From NCBI GenBank assembly GCA_009823395.1, contig CM020509.1, positions 6,157,001-6,221,000 on the forward strand: a stretch of 64,000 bases of DNA, read 5' to 3'. Under the pieces are notes generated by a model, which saw nothing but the letters and a program-made list of their open reading frames with translations, did not search any database and was not told where the DNA came from. Origin of the DNA: Thamnaconus septentrionalis. Taxonomy: Eukaryota; Chordata; Actinopteri; Tetraodontiformes; Monacanthidae. A program made the translations under genes and the position numbers. Positions 33,921-44,298 of this stretch are shown one piece after another. Each line of letters begins with the position of its first letter. The first letter of the stretch is position 1.

Positions 33921-34836
33921 AGGCTCATACACACTGAACGCGTTTTTGACGCGGTCTGACGCGCGGTATGGCGCAAGTAGGCGCAAGCAGGCACAGACCT
34001 GGCGTCAACGCCCCTGTGGCGACACTTTTGGCGTGCCAATAGGAGAGCAGCCGGTTCTGGGGGAAAATAAAGTGCCCAGATGCAGAGCACGGCACCAGTG
34101 TTTACATGTGTGTTAAAACTTCTCTACATCGAACTGTGTCTGACAATTTATGAACATAAGGTTGTTGTTTTTTTCATATATATTAGGGTCGGGACATTAT
34201 CGCGATGATTCGCATTTTATCTTATACTCAAGACAACACGGAACGTACATTGCACGAGTAGAGTTTCCGGCAAAATGGATAGCAACGCACTGAGTAGCAA
34301 GCGGGAGGACGAGAGCGTTGTTGTGTGCAAACTGTGGCACAACGAGTTTTCGTTCCACCGCAGTTACTCCGTGCCACCTCAATGCAAAAACACGTAGCAG
34401 CTAGTACGAGCACCGGAGCAAACAAGAACGTCAGAGCGCCGAAACCGAGCAGAGTCGCCAACCAGATGCATATTTTTTAAGCTAGTCTTGAGTCCCAGAG
34501 CTCGGCGTCATTTCAGATTTTACACTCGGGACACTGCGAGAGACAAGTTTTTCCTCCACTTTTCTCACTCCTGCTCTCGCTACTGGCGCTCTGCGTCTGG
34601 CCACTTTTTTCGAGCCGACTGCTCTCCTATTGGCCGCGCCAAGATGTCGTCATAGCGTTGACTTTCGATTTAAAACATTTTTAAATCGAGCGTCAAAGCG
34701 TCAAGCGTCAACGCCACCCTTGCGCGACGCTCTGCTCTCTGCGCGGCGTTGCGCTCTTGCGCCGACGTCGCACATACACAATGAATGGCTGCGCTGACGC
34801 CCCCCTGCGCTTGACGCGTTCAGTGTGTATGAGCCT
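33921..34836. mobile_element. Non-autonomous DNA transposon (MITE-like), 916 bp, probable 3 bp TTA target duplication
   Basis: Both ends carry perfect 23 bp terminal inverted repeats beginning AGGCTCATACACACTGAACG. The flanks are TTA at 33,918-33,920 and TTA at 34,837-34,839, a 3 bp target-site duplication as in PIF/Harbinger elements. The ends continue into imperfect subterminal inverted sequence: CCAATAGGAGAGCAGCCGG near 34,037 mirrors CGACTGCTCTCCTATTGG near 34,616. Interior arms are packed with GACGC/GCGTC words. A degenerate BED zinc-finger relic sits in the middle. No intact transposase is present. The superfamily call is tentative because a BED domain is more typical of hAT, and TTAA-type elements are an alternative. 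Confidence 0.75.
34275..34397 (+). pseudogene. BED-type zinc-finger relic inside the transposon
   Basis: From the ATG at 34,275, a 40-codon frame includes ESVVVCKLWHNEFSFHRS, the first half of a BED-type zinc finger as found in hAT transposases and ZBED proteins. The second cysteine of the expected CxxC is replaced by tryptophan. After this the frame shifts: the expected histidine segment appears as CHLNAK in another frame, and the first frame ends at TAG 34,395-34,397. It is therefore broken by at least one substitution and one frameshift and cannot encode a working finger. It is seen as a relic; the parental transposon is unknown. Confidence 0.55.
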
Positions 34837-35351
34837 TTAATCAAGACTGGAATGATGAGCCTAACTGGGACTTAATTGCCTTCTGCTGTTTCTTCACCAG
34901 CAATAATTTTCAGGCTTCTTTTTTTTTCTTCCTGTTTTGAGCTGCGCCACTGAAAGGAAGCCAATTGCCGCTGGCCCCCATCAAAAGCGAAGGCAGCCCT
35001 GTTTTTGGTGGGTGCAGAGGGGTAGAGGGGCTGGGTGGGGTGTGTGTGGTGGGGGTGTGGGGGGGGTTTGATGGCAGCGCACACGGGGTGACTCGTGATC
35101 AGGAGTCCATGGAAGTCAATGTGAGACTATAAAGAAAGCAGCTTCCCTCTCTGGGGTGTGGTGAGATTTAAAGGGGCTTTCGCATACAACTTTAAAGAGC
35201 CCAAGTTTTAAATCCGTGGATATACTGTCAAATCGCATGGGAGGCTTATTGTTTTCAAGGCTTCGCACATAAGCGCCGTTAACCCTCTAAATGCCATTGA
35301 AACCAGCCCGACGTATGCTCATTATAGCGTATGAGCCGTCGTCGGTGGGGC

Positions 35352-35359
35352 AGGTGTGA
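35352..35359 (+). promoter_or_regulatory. T-box half-site
   Basis: AGGTGTGA is an exact T-box half-site in a CpG-containing, non-repetitive stretch (35,220-35,370). An 8-mer alone is weak evidence. Confidence 0.2.
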
Positions 35360-36121
35360 GTGAAATGTGTCTTTGTTTGAGCGCCCCCCTCCCAACCCAA
35401 GTCCATGCCGCTCCTCTCTGTTTACAGTTATCCACTATCGCATTACGCTCTGCTGAATAAGTGGCTCCTGGCACCCTCCCCTCAACCCCCGACTGCCATC
35501 TGAGCGTGTCCACATGTGATTGAGCGCACGTTGGTATGACCACCAGCTCGCTGAAAACCACCAGCCTGACATCACCCGGTACCTTTTTTTTTTTCTCTCC
35601 TCCTCCATGTGCTGCGTGTGCAGAAAAGCGACCAGCGGGCCGAGATTGCAGCCTTTTCATTAATCTATCATCGGCGACTGGCTGAGGCTGTCGGCAGGCG
35701 CGGCAGCAGCGGCTTTTTTTTTTTTGCTTTTTTTTTCAGCACGTTGGGAACGAGATGAGAAGAAAATAAATAAAATTTCAAAACTATATATGTCGTGCGG
35801 TTGCAAAGAGAATTTTGGCATGCTTATTACAAACATTTTTGGATAAAAGAGGCAACGCGACCAGCCTGAAGTGGACCTTTTTTCTTTTTCTTGTTTTGGA
35901 GGCCTGGAACAGTGGAATTGACATCCAGTCACAGTTAACCGGTGCAGATGAAACCAATTTCCTCTCATTTCTTTTGCCTCTTCATTTTGTTGAAATGAGA
36001 TATTCGGTTTCAAAACAGTTCATATGCGATTCACGCCGGGCCTAAGAAGCGCAGAGAGTCTAAATCCAGCAGTGCCAGCGCAAATCTGCACACCAAATCC
36101 CCACGAGAGATGATTTCTTTC

Positions 36122-36180
36122 TTTTTTTTTTTTACACCCCCCCCCCCACACACACACACACACACACACACGCGCGCGCG
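36122..36180. repeat. Composite T12 / C11 / (CA)12 / (CG)5 tract
   Basis: T-run 36,122-36,133, then ACA, C-run 36,137-36,147, CA array to 36,170 and (CG)5 at 36,171-36,180. Four different simple repeats adjoin within 59 bp. CA plus CG alternation is the classical Z-DNA-forming pattern. Confidence 0.95.
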
Positions 36181-37329
36181 CTCCCATTCTTCTCACTGCC
36201 TCTCTTCTGTTGCTTTATTTCTCAACATAAATGTAATTTTCCACCATCAAACCCTCAGATTTTTTTCCCCCGCCGTCTTCATTTAACCACCCGCAGCTCA
36301 TCCTCCTCGGTGTCGTGCACTGCGCACACAGTGTCAAGAAGTAAGATATGATTGTATCATCACGTATCGATCCCGGCCCCAGCGTGCTCCGTTGCCCAGT
36401 ATTGATTCCTCCCAAACTGGTGCAGGAGGCCTGAAATTGCCCCCGCAGTGAATTTCATCGCCGCCGTGTTTTTATTTGTTAAGAAAACATTCATGCACTG
36501 CTCAGCCGTGTCGGTGCTGCCTCACCCCGCTATGATTATCTGCCTGCGAGATGTTCATACCTCTGAATCCCCTCTGATTTTTTTTTTTTTTTTTACACAT
36601 CTCCATGAAATATTTATTTTCATGTTATTTGCTCAGGAGCTTTTTATTTGCTTATTACAAGTGTGATATTTGCAATCTTTCATATAAGGTCTGAATAACT
36701 GTATTTAATGGCAAATCTATTCAATGTTAAACACTAAAAAAGATTTTAACTACGCCAGAATAAAAATAATCTGAAATTGAAAAAAGGGATCACTGGAATT
36801 AAACAGAAATAGAATGTCTGGACTTATCTCCCTAAAAAAGCAGCACATACACTAAATTCTCTCTTTATGCTTGAGTTGTTTTATATCTGATGGTGAAGCT
36901 TCTCTGGCAACATGTGTTGTGGCATTTAATTTGCTTGGAAAATGTAACTCCAGAGGAGAAATGTATCCTCTAAAATGCTCCAGCAGTGGAGCCACGAGTT
37001 GTGTGCCACTATTCTTCCCTGACTGAGAAACGTCTTGAAAATGATGTGCAAAGGTTCCGTGTGGTTTGTTAGATTTTAGATTTTTTTTTTTTTATGAAAA
37101 TTAGCTTGGCCTTGGAGACGACACATTTTATCTGAAACAGAAATAAATTTTGAATATTCAGATGAGGAAAAAATGCAAAGAATAAAACATTTACGTGCCA
37201 TTATTTTTTATCTATGTTTGTAAAGAACCTGAGAAATATCTTGCTAGTTTTAATGAAAATAAAACATTTTTTTTAAAGAGTTACCTTATTGATTTTAATT
37301 AAAATATTATTTTGGGTAATACCTAGGAA

Positions 37330-37700
37330 TTCCCATCGACAACATGCACCTTTACATGGGGCTTTACGGCCATAATCCCTCTGTACAGTAGTGCTGTAGC
37401 TCAAGGGCTCTCGCCACTGCTGACAAATGCCGATTATTCCAAAGAACAGCGGCTAAACAACGTGACACCCCCCCTTAATGAAGTGACTAATTTAATATGC
37501 CACCGTGCTTTTGGTGGCGATAGATTCAAAATCTAATCTGGGCCAAAACTGATTAGGCCTATTAAGTGGTAATGGAGCAGGGGGGGCACTTAGCATGCTC
37601 GGAGGTTAAGCACCTTTATCTAAGGCGTGGCTGCTCTTTTGTTGTCCTGTTGTTAAGCTGATTGCATCGCCGCGACCATCTGGCAACTTGTGTGGTCCAC
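37330..37700. promoter_or_regulatory. Candidate regulatory block with GATTAGGCCTATTA
   Basis: AAACTGATTAGGCCTATTAA near 37,547 resembles the K50 palindrome at 308-321, with one half changed. Also present are GGCCATAATCCC, CCGATTATTCC, CTAATTTAATATGCC and TAATCTGGG. The sequence is complex and non-repetitive. Function is inference. Confidence 0.3.
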
Positions 37701-38322
37701 ACATTTCAGGGACATTCTTCCAGCACGTCCATTTTCCCTTTTTTTGCACAAAAATGCCCTGAAAGAGAGAAAAGAACATGTTTTTGTCACAAGAAAAAAA
37801 AAAGAACAAATGTTTGAAGGTTAGAGACATGTCATCTTGACAAGTAGCGCAGGTTTTTCCAGGACTAACGTAGAGGGAAATGTAGGAATAAATTGACCGA
37901 AGCGGCGATTTTCACACCAAAAGGCTGAATTGGAAACAGCCCATTGTGTTCCTGCTCAAGCAGGAGAAAAATCTGCCTGCGCCTTTTGATGTACAGCCGA
38001 TCTGCTGACTGAAGCAACCTGAAGGCATTCCTCACCAGGAGATCTGGCCGTAGATCCTCACCCGGCCCGTTCAATGCTCACGGCCATGGCATTTTTTTGT
38101 TTTTATCTTCTTTTTTATTTCCTGCCTCCTACTACTCCATGAAGGGTCTTGACACTTTTCTAGCGTGTATAAACGATGGATCATGGGGCATAAAAAAACA
38201 CAATGTCCTGTAGTGTTGGAAATTTATGGCCGGACGGCTTGAACAGACCCACATGTTTAGGAAATGGAGATGGAGCGATTTTCTCCTTTTTCAGGCTGCA
38301 ATCAAATACGTCTCAATTAGTG

Positions 38323-38380
38323 CTTTTCCCCATCCTCCTCCTCCTACTCCTCCTCGCTCCCTTCTTCTCCTCCTCCCACC
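38323..38380. repeat. Polypyrimidine tract (CTC/TCC-rich)
   Basis: About 58 bp of nearly pure pyrimidine on the plus strand, CTC- and TCCTCC-rich. No branch point or AG-flanked exon was recognised to its right. Confidence 0.85.
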
Positions 38381-38878
38381 CATACCTGCTATTATTTGAT
38401 GAGCTGAAGACAAATGTGGGAGAACACTCACATATTTTATTCTTGGTATTTTCCTTTGAGTACATTCTTGAAGCAACATTTTCATTTAATTATCGTACCA
38501 GTGATTTTTCATTTTTAAAATCCTTACAAAAACTGCCATATATAAAATGTTTTTTTCAGGAATAAATAATTGATTGAATTAAATAAACCAAGAATAAGGA
38601 CAGGGTGGCAAAAATTGAGCTCAGTAGCTCAGTAGATTTTGTAAAACACCAAACCTCCATCCTTCTGGTCCTAAATTTATTATCAGGCCTAGATTTTTGT
38701 TTTTCGGGACTCATGTCATCTTTCTTTTGACTTAAGTTTTTACGTTTTGTTTATCTTAAGATATGAGCCTTTTTTTTTTTTTTTTTAACAAGAATTTGTT
38801 TTATTATCTAGAATCCAACAGTAAATTTGCAGGAAAATCGACGGCGGGACGCTGTCGCACATCTAAAGCAGGTGTCAG

Positions 38879-38892
38879 ACGCCATCTAGTGG
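38879..38892 (-). promoter_or_regulatory. CTCF-like site (minus strand)
   Basis: Minus-strand CCACTAGATGGCGT matches 13 of 14 positions of the core CTCF consensus CCASYAGRKGGCRS (last base differs). It has the same orientation as the site at 23,901. Occupancy is not shown. Confidence 0.5.
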
Positions 38893-40109
38893 CAGCTCTA
38901 GGTGCTTTATCCTTCACTAATTCACCCGCATATTCAAGGTATGGCAGAGTTAAATATAATGTAATATCACTTATCTTAAGTTTTTGCTTTATTAATTATT
39001 TAACGCGAAAAAAGGTCCATGCATTTTCAGGGTTACAAGTGCTAACTTTGTAAAAGATGCACAATTTTGTTCAAGTATACAAATTCCAATACCAGCAAAG
39101 GAAATGTGTTTTCTAATATTTTTATGAATCTATATCTACACAAAGACAGTATATGCTCAGGAATTAAAAAGAGTGTACCTATGCAATAGTGTATATAGAA
39201 GCTATAAAGAAAAATTACCTCAGCCAAATAACTGGCTCAAACAAGCCAAAATCAAACAAGAACCACCCACCATGGATAATTCTCCTCTGAAGTCAATCAG
39301 TCCCCTTTCCCCAGCCGCCTCTGCCTCAATCTTGTCAGCTTGTGAGGCTGAGGGTGCAGACAGCCAGCAGCTGAGCACCACGCTGCCTGTGTGACTCCAC
39401 CAAGTGACCCCCGGCGGCCTGTCTTTCCAGATGGCCACTTCTCTGTCTCTGCCTGCTTCTCTCACAGCTCCTGAAGCGGCATGGGAGCTATTCCTCTGAC
39501 AGCTCGCTGAGCCCCGACTGCTAACCAGCACCGAAATATCAAGGCCGGCCTGCACATGCATGCAGTCCACAGTGCGAGAGGAGCTAAATCATGTGCATGA
39601 GTGTTTATGGGCGTGGGACTGAGTGTGTTTTCACAGGGGGGTTATCAACAGCTGATACCAATGCCAGGGTTATTTTGTGCCATAACCGCTGAGGGATGTT
39701 CAATTCTTATTCTTATTCTTGCATTGTATTGCTAAAACATGCTGTCGTGGTAGGCTATGTTTACTGTTTTTTTTCTTCTTCAATATGATTTAACTTTTTA
39801 CTGCCTGTTAGAAAAAAAAATAGATATAATACATATGTTTTTAACAATTTGAGAGATGTTTTGAGGCAGTTAGTTAGTATTCTGGTAAGAACCTATTCAC
39901 AAAATATTGTACAAAAGCACTATGTTGGTATTGTTATCTGCACTATACATTGAAACGGCACATTAGGTGCAAAGATTTCAACAGGGTTTTGTAATTATTT
40001 GAAGTGACAAGCTTGTTTTGTACTGTGCTTGCACCTGTTGTGACGTTGTACGTTTTAATGTTGGACCCCCTTGAAAACGAGATGACTCATCTCAGATGAG
40101 CTATCCGTA

Positions 40110-40113
<4 letters not shown>

Positions 40114-40148
<35 letters not shown>
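40114..40148. repeat. (TG)17 microsatellite
   Basis: Perfect TG array after TTT, ending in TGTAC. Confidence 0.95.
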
Positions 40149-40151
<3 letters not shown>

Positions 40152-40301
40152 TTACTACGACGGACAATTACGCACTCACTTAAAAAAAAAACATAGGCTA
40201 AATGCAATGCACTGAATACACCACGACTTTTCATTGTACATGAAGTAAACGTATATCTCTCGAGACTCGCTTAAAACGTGCCTAGAAATTAGTGCGTTCG
40301 T

Positions 40302-40321
40302 TAGCTAGCTAGCTAGCTAGC
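40302..40321. repeat. (TAGC)5 tetranucleotide repeat
   Basis: Five perfect TAGC units; the unit run is self-complementary (AGCT). Confidence 0.9.
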
Positions 40322-40899
40322 CAGCGGTTGCTAACGCCATTACTTCACCTCAGCAATGTTACCAAAATACACGTTATCGGTGTAAAATGACAACTATGCC
40401 CCTCTCGTGACCCCCGTTACATACTATCTTTTTATTTTTGTTTTTTGTTTTTTAACCGTTTAGAGTGCACCACCAGTTGACTCTGCTTTTTCACATCAGT
40501 TTAGGAAACAAAATGTTTCGTGCACGTTTTGAGAGAAACCAAGTCCCCAAATAAAGCGCTCATAACTGAGCCATTGTTGGAAATAGATGGTGTCATTTTA
40601 CCTGCTCTGAAAGACGACTCGTCCTTTCACAGGAAGGAAAGGCTCTCAGGTCTCAGGTGGACGTTTTATGTCTTCCTGTCCAGACCACGCCTCCTCTCCT
40701 CCACCCCCAAAAAACATGGAGGAGCTCCTTCGAGGTGCTTTCCCTTTTTTTTTTTTTCCATCCTTGCTGGACTTAAGTGTGGGCCACTTAACTATCTAAG
40801 CTTTCGCAGTGATCATCCCATTTATCTGGGATTATTGCAGTGAATTTACTGTTTGGTCTTCTTCCAGGCCTAAAATGTCAAGTCCAAAGTCATGTATGC

Positions 40900-41240
40900 A
40901 GTAGCTTTATTCAGTAAGACCTTCGCAGATCCGTCCAAAGCTGCTAGCAGTTGATCTTTGGATAGAGCATGAAATAAATAAATCCTCTTTAGCAGATCAA
41001 TATTCATCCTATTTAATTCTGGATGTGAAACTGCTGGATTTGAGGTGGTAATGCTGATGTACAGCTAATCGTTGGAAAATAAGCAGCGGGGGCTTTGTGA
41101 TTCTCCAGCAGATAGTTTAAACAGGAAGCCGGATGAGTAAATGCCCATTGTCTCAGCCTGTGAAGTGAGGGTAAAAAATCTGGTAGTGATTACTTGTAAT
41201 TTATGCCTCCCAATTAATGCGCAGAGATCCGGTGTTGGAG
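40900..41240. promoter_or_regulatory. Candidate conserved non-coding block
   Basis: Complex sequence with AGATCAATATTCATCC, TTTAATTCTGG, GGTGGTAATGCTGATG, CAGCTAATCG, GTAATTTATGCC and CCAATTAATGCG. AATTAATG near 41,212 and the other TAAT cores are generic homeodomain sites. There are no simple repeats inside the block. Confidence 0.3.
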
Positions 41241-41511
41241 TGGGAGCTGATGGAGCGTTGGAGGACTCTTGTTTGAGAAAAGAGGAGCGGGTGACAATTT
41301 TTTTTTCTTTCCTGCTGTGGATTCACAGAGATCACGCTGCAGCGCTGATGATGTCGGCGGTGCTCAGCTTTGGAGAAAAGAGTGCACAGGATTTCAGGTT
41401 TCACAATTTCCACCGCGACAGCAAGTATTTTATGGTTGGTTACCAATGAGAGAAGCCGACCTCTCGCTGGACTGGATATTTGGCATGAAAGAGGAACTGT
41501 TTCCTCCTTTG

Positions 41512-41513
<2 letters not shown>

Positions 41514-41582
<69 letters not shown>
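41514..41582. repeat. (TG)34 microsatellite, longest in the window
   Basis: About 69 bp of perfect TG dinucleotide. It creates the long valine/cysteine run in plus-strand frames here. Confidence 0.97.
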
Positions 41583-41585
<3 letters not shown>

Positions 41586-41902
41586 AATTCACTCAGTACT
41601 CACTGCACCAAAAGCACCTGTGACAGAGTGTGACAGTGTGCGAGTTGAGACTGATAAGTCTTTGCTGTGCACATGCGGCCTAATCCTGGTTCCCATAGTA
41701 TAAAATGCATTAAAACATCCAGAAGTTGACCGGCGTGATTTACGGTTGAACTCTGCGCTCCCCTCCATGGCGTGGTACAGAACCACGCCCACACTTTAAG
41801 TTGGCTCAGAGCTTCTGGTTGTTGAGGCGATGAAGTCTGCAGACTGTTCGCAGTGCTGCGACCTGCTTGCTGATTGCAAATTGTAATGTGCAGCTAATCC
41901 AT

Positions 41903-41932
41903 CCCTCCATCCATGCATGTGTGGATGGAGGG
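41903..41932. repeat. Inverted repeat with 11 bp perfect arms
   Basis: CCCTCCATCCA (41,903-41,913) and TGGATGGAGGG (41,922-41,932) flank an 8 nt loop. It is followed 7 bp later by a TG microsatellite. Confidence 0.85.
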
Positions 41933-41939
41933 TGGAGCA

Positions 41940-41984
41940 TGTGTGTGTGTGTGTGTGTGCATCTCTGTGTGTATGTGTGTGTGC
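41940..41984. repeat. (TG)10 plus imperfect TG array
   Basis: Perfect (TG)10 at 41,940-41,959, then interrupted TG units to 41,984. Confidence 0.92.
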
Positions 41985-42419
41985 ATTAGTTCTTATAGCA
42001 GCCTTTATCTCGATAAGCAGGATTTAAACTTTACTAGACGCCAGGTGAATAATCCAAATCAAAATAATAACAAGAATTTTTTTATTGCCATTTCTTGACT
42101 ATTATCCATGGTATTCTACCTGCTTTCCAGGGTTTCCAAAAGTTCCTCTTGCTTCCTGTGTCAACCAAAGGTTCACCGAACAGGCAGTAGTAAATCAATG
42201 CCGTGCTGGGAGCAGCACTGTGACACAATAATAAGGGAACCTTTAAATTATTAATGTAAAGCCATAAAGTTTTATACAGGAGGCCCCCTGTAAGGTTAAC
42301 ATTATGATTCAGAACCCTCCCCCTCCCCCCACCAACACCACCACCACCCCTCCCTACTAGCCTGCATGCTATCCGCGAGTAACCGCGATTAGCACGCAAC
42401 CAGCCGAGAGTCCAAACAC

Positions 42420-42433
42420 AGAACACGTGTTCT
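42420..42433. promoter_or_regulatory. 14 bp palindrome resembling a steroid-receptor element around an E-box
   Basis: AGAACACGTGTTCT is a perfect palindrome. Its arms AGAACA and TGTTCT are exact glucocorticoid/androgen-receptor half-sites, but they are separated by 2 bp instead of the usual 3. The centre is CACGTG, a canonical E-box. The E-box reading is structurally sound; receptor binding is doubtful because of the spacing. Confidence 0.3.
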
Positions 42434-42589
42434 CTTCACTGCGACCTCGCTGCAGCACACGGGAACAAAGAAAGGGTTCAAGTTTATGATGGCGATGATT
42501 ACAACAAATTCACCAGCTACTTTGATGGTGCTGATATTTTGTTTTAAATGTTTAATGATTTTTATGCCTGGGAAAATAATTTCATCTGC

Positions 42590-42619
42590 AAAAACAAAAC
42601 AAAACAAAACAAAAAAAAA
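42590..42619. repeat. (AAAAC)n / A-rich simple repeat
   Basis: Four AAAAC-like units ending in a nine-A run. A second, similar A-rich tract lies at about 43,470-43,499. Confidence 0.85.
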
Positions 42620-44270
42620 CCCAAAGTGGCAGGTCACCGAGACTGCGCTGGGAACCAGAGATCTCAGTGCAAAGATGGGAAGGAGGGAGGGGGACGCAGC
42701 AAGGGAGAGCGGCTCAGTAAAGCTGCCGAGCCGGGATGTTTACCAAGGATTTTTGGATCACGAAGCTGAAGGGCTATGAGAGAAAAGAAGAAAGGGGAAG
42801 GCGAAAGAGGAAGAAGACAGAGGAGGGGAAAAAAAGAAAGATATTTGGCATTTCTGACTTTTCCTCAACAAACACCCCCGGGGTCTAAGAGTCTCATTTA
42901 AATAAACAAAACCAAAGGGGGGTTGGATCAATTTGTGGACAATAAGCTTTGCCTTGGGGGCCCCCGTGTTCTGACGAGCTTGGAAAGTGGCGCCGGACTG
43001 TGTCTCGCTGAGTCAGAGACAGAAATCCATCCTTCAACAACTTGTTGTGAAGAACAATTCATAGGCTTCACTGGTGGCCTCACCTAGTTAGTCCAAGACG
43101 GGGGGGAAGAGCAGAGAAAAGACTTTGAAGTGAGTGGAAGCTGAGGCAAATCTCCGCGTGCGAAATGGCCGCTTGCCATCCTCAGGGGGAGAAAAAGATG
43201 GAGAGCTCGGCTGCTGGGGACGGACGGGAACCTTCAGCGGAGGCCACTGGGAACTACCAGCAGCACAAACAAGAACAAGTGGCCCGGATTCCATCTCAAG
43301 TTATGATATGGGTAAATTTACAGGGTTCTTTTGCCTCTCAGTGTATCTGAAGGCCCGAGGCAGTGTTCCTCAGTTGCTGTAGCTGCCATCTGTGAACAGC
43401 AGAGGGAGACAACAGCCCTCCAAAACTGCCAAGAAAAAAAAAACTTTCTTCATCAAATCAACTTTTTAAAAAAACAAAACAAAACAAACAAAAAAAAAAT
43501 GCTCCCAATGAGTGCAAGAAATCACTGTGTGTGCACTCACTTAGCAGTTTCAGAGACTCTCCTAATATGACTGAGCATGACAGTTTCGGTTCCACGAGGC
43601 AGATATTCAATTTTGAAAGCGCGGACGTGTCGCCTAATTCGCGCTAAAGCGCGTGTGAGCCCGACAGCAAACAACAAACAGACAAACAAACACCTCTCTA
43701 GTCGCGCAACTCGGTATTAACATAAATTGCACAGCCCGAGGAGTGTGTTTTATACCCAGGGATAGCTTCAGCATGATTTTCTACGCTCAGAATAAGTACC
43801 TTTATAAAACAAAAATCATTCTGTAAAACATTAGTGGGTAAATATATGTAAACACTCAGAGTGCCTGGTGGAAACTGTATATCTTTGATCTGGACAGAAG
43901 CAGATTTCAGCTGTAATGTTAGACAAAAATGATAGCTTCAAACATGATCTGGGTTTTACCTTTTAATTACTCCATTTAAAAATAAATAAATAAAATGTTT
44001 GTTTAGTCTAATTGCAAGGATTAAATATTTAGAGAATTGTTGAAATAATTTGATTAATTGTCGTAATTGTACTATAATCCTGGTAGTGCTTGTGCTATTG
44101 GCTCTCTATGATTACAACTGCCGCCAACAATAATTATATGTAATATGTGTAATAATAATAACTGCTTATTTGTTATAGTGCACAGGTCTAATTTATTTCC
44201 TCTCCATACATATATATACTTATGTAGCACATACTTTTTTGTAATTCAAAATAAAATATATTTTCATCAT

Positions 44271-44298
44271 CATTATTATTATTATTGTTATTATTATT
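44271..44298. repeat. (ATT)n trinucleotide repeat
   Basis: ATT units with one GTT interruption, in strongly AT-rich filler. Confidence 0.88.

Larger units (their letters stand above)
32281..36500. other. Non-coding stretch with regulatory-like blocks and a transposon, no gene seen
   Basis: Dense regulatory-looking sequence (32.28-32.83 kb), CpG-rich DNA (32.94-33.60 kb), a TCF/LEF hairpin block, the 916 bp inverted-repeat transposon, a T-box-type site at 35,352-35,359 (AGGTGTGA) and a composite T/C/CA/CG tract at 36.12 kb. Confidence 0.75.
36501..41240. other. Non-coding stretch, no gene seen
   Basis: AT-rich filler (36,570-37,320) then a regulatory-looking block (37,330-37,700), a 58 bp pyrimidine tract, a CTCF-like site at 38.88 kb, a P/S-rich but unsupported frame at 39,173-39,394, a (TG)17 array, a TAGC tandem and another regulatory-looking block from 40,900. 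Confidence 0.72.

Noticed and set aside
39173..39394. Frame with a KIKQEPP (SUMO-motif-like) and Ser/Pro-rich segment
   Set aside because: It resembles transcription-factor linker text, but there is no domain and no clear acceptor at its left end. Too weak to call an exon.
41269..41633. Frames with long valine/cysteine alternation
   Set aside because: Direct translation of the (TG)34 microsatellite.
43400..43413. Third CTCF-like match (ACAGCAGAGGGAGA)
   Set aside because: At least two mismatches including the conserved GGC core, so weaker than the two reported sites.
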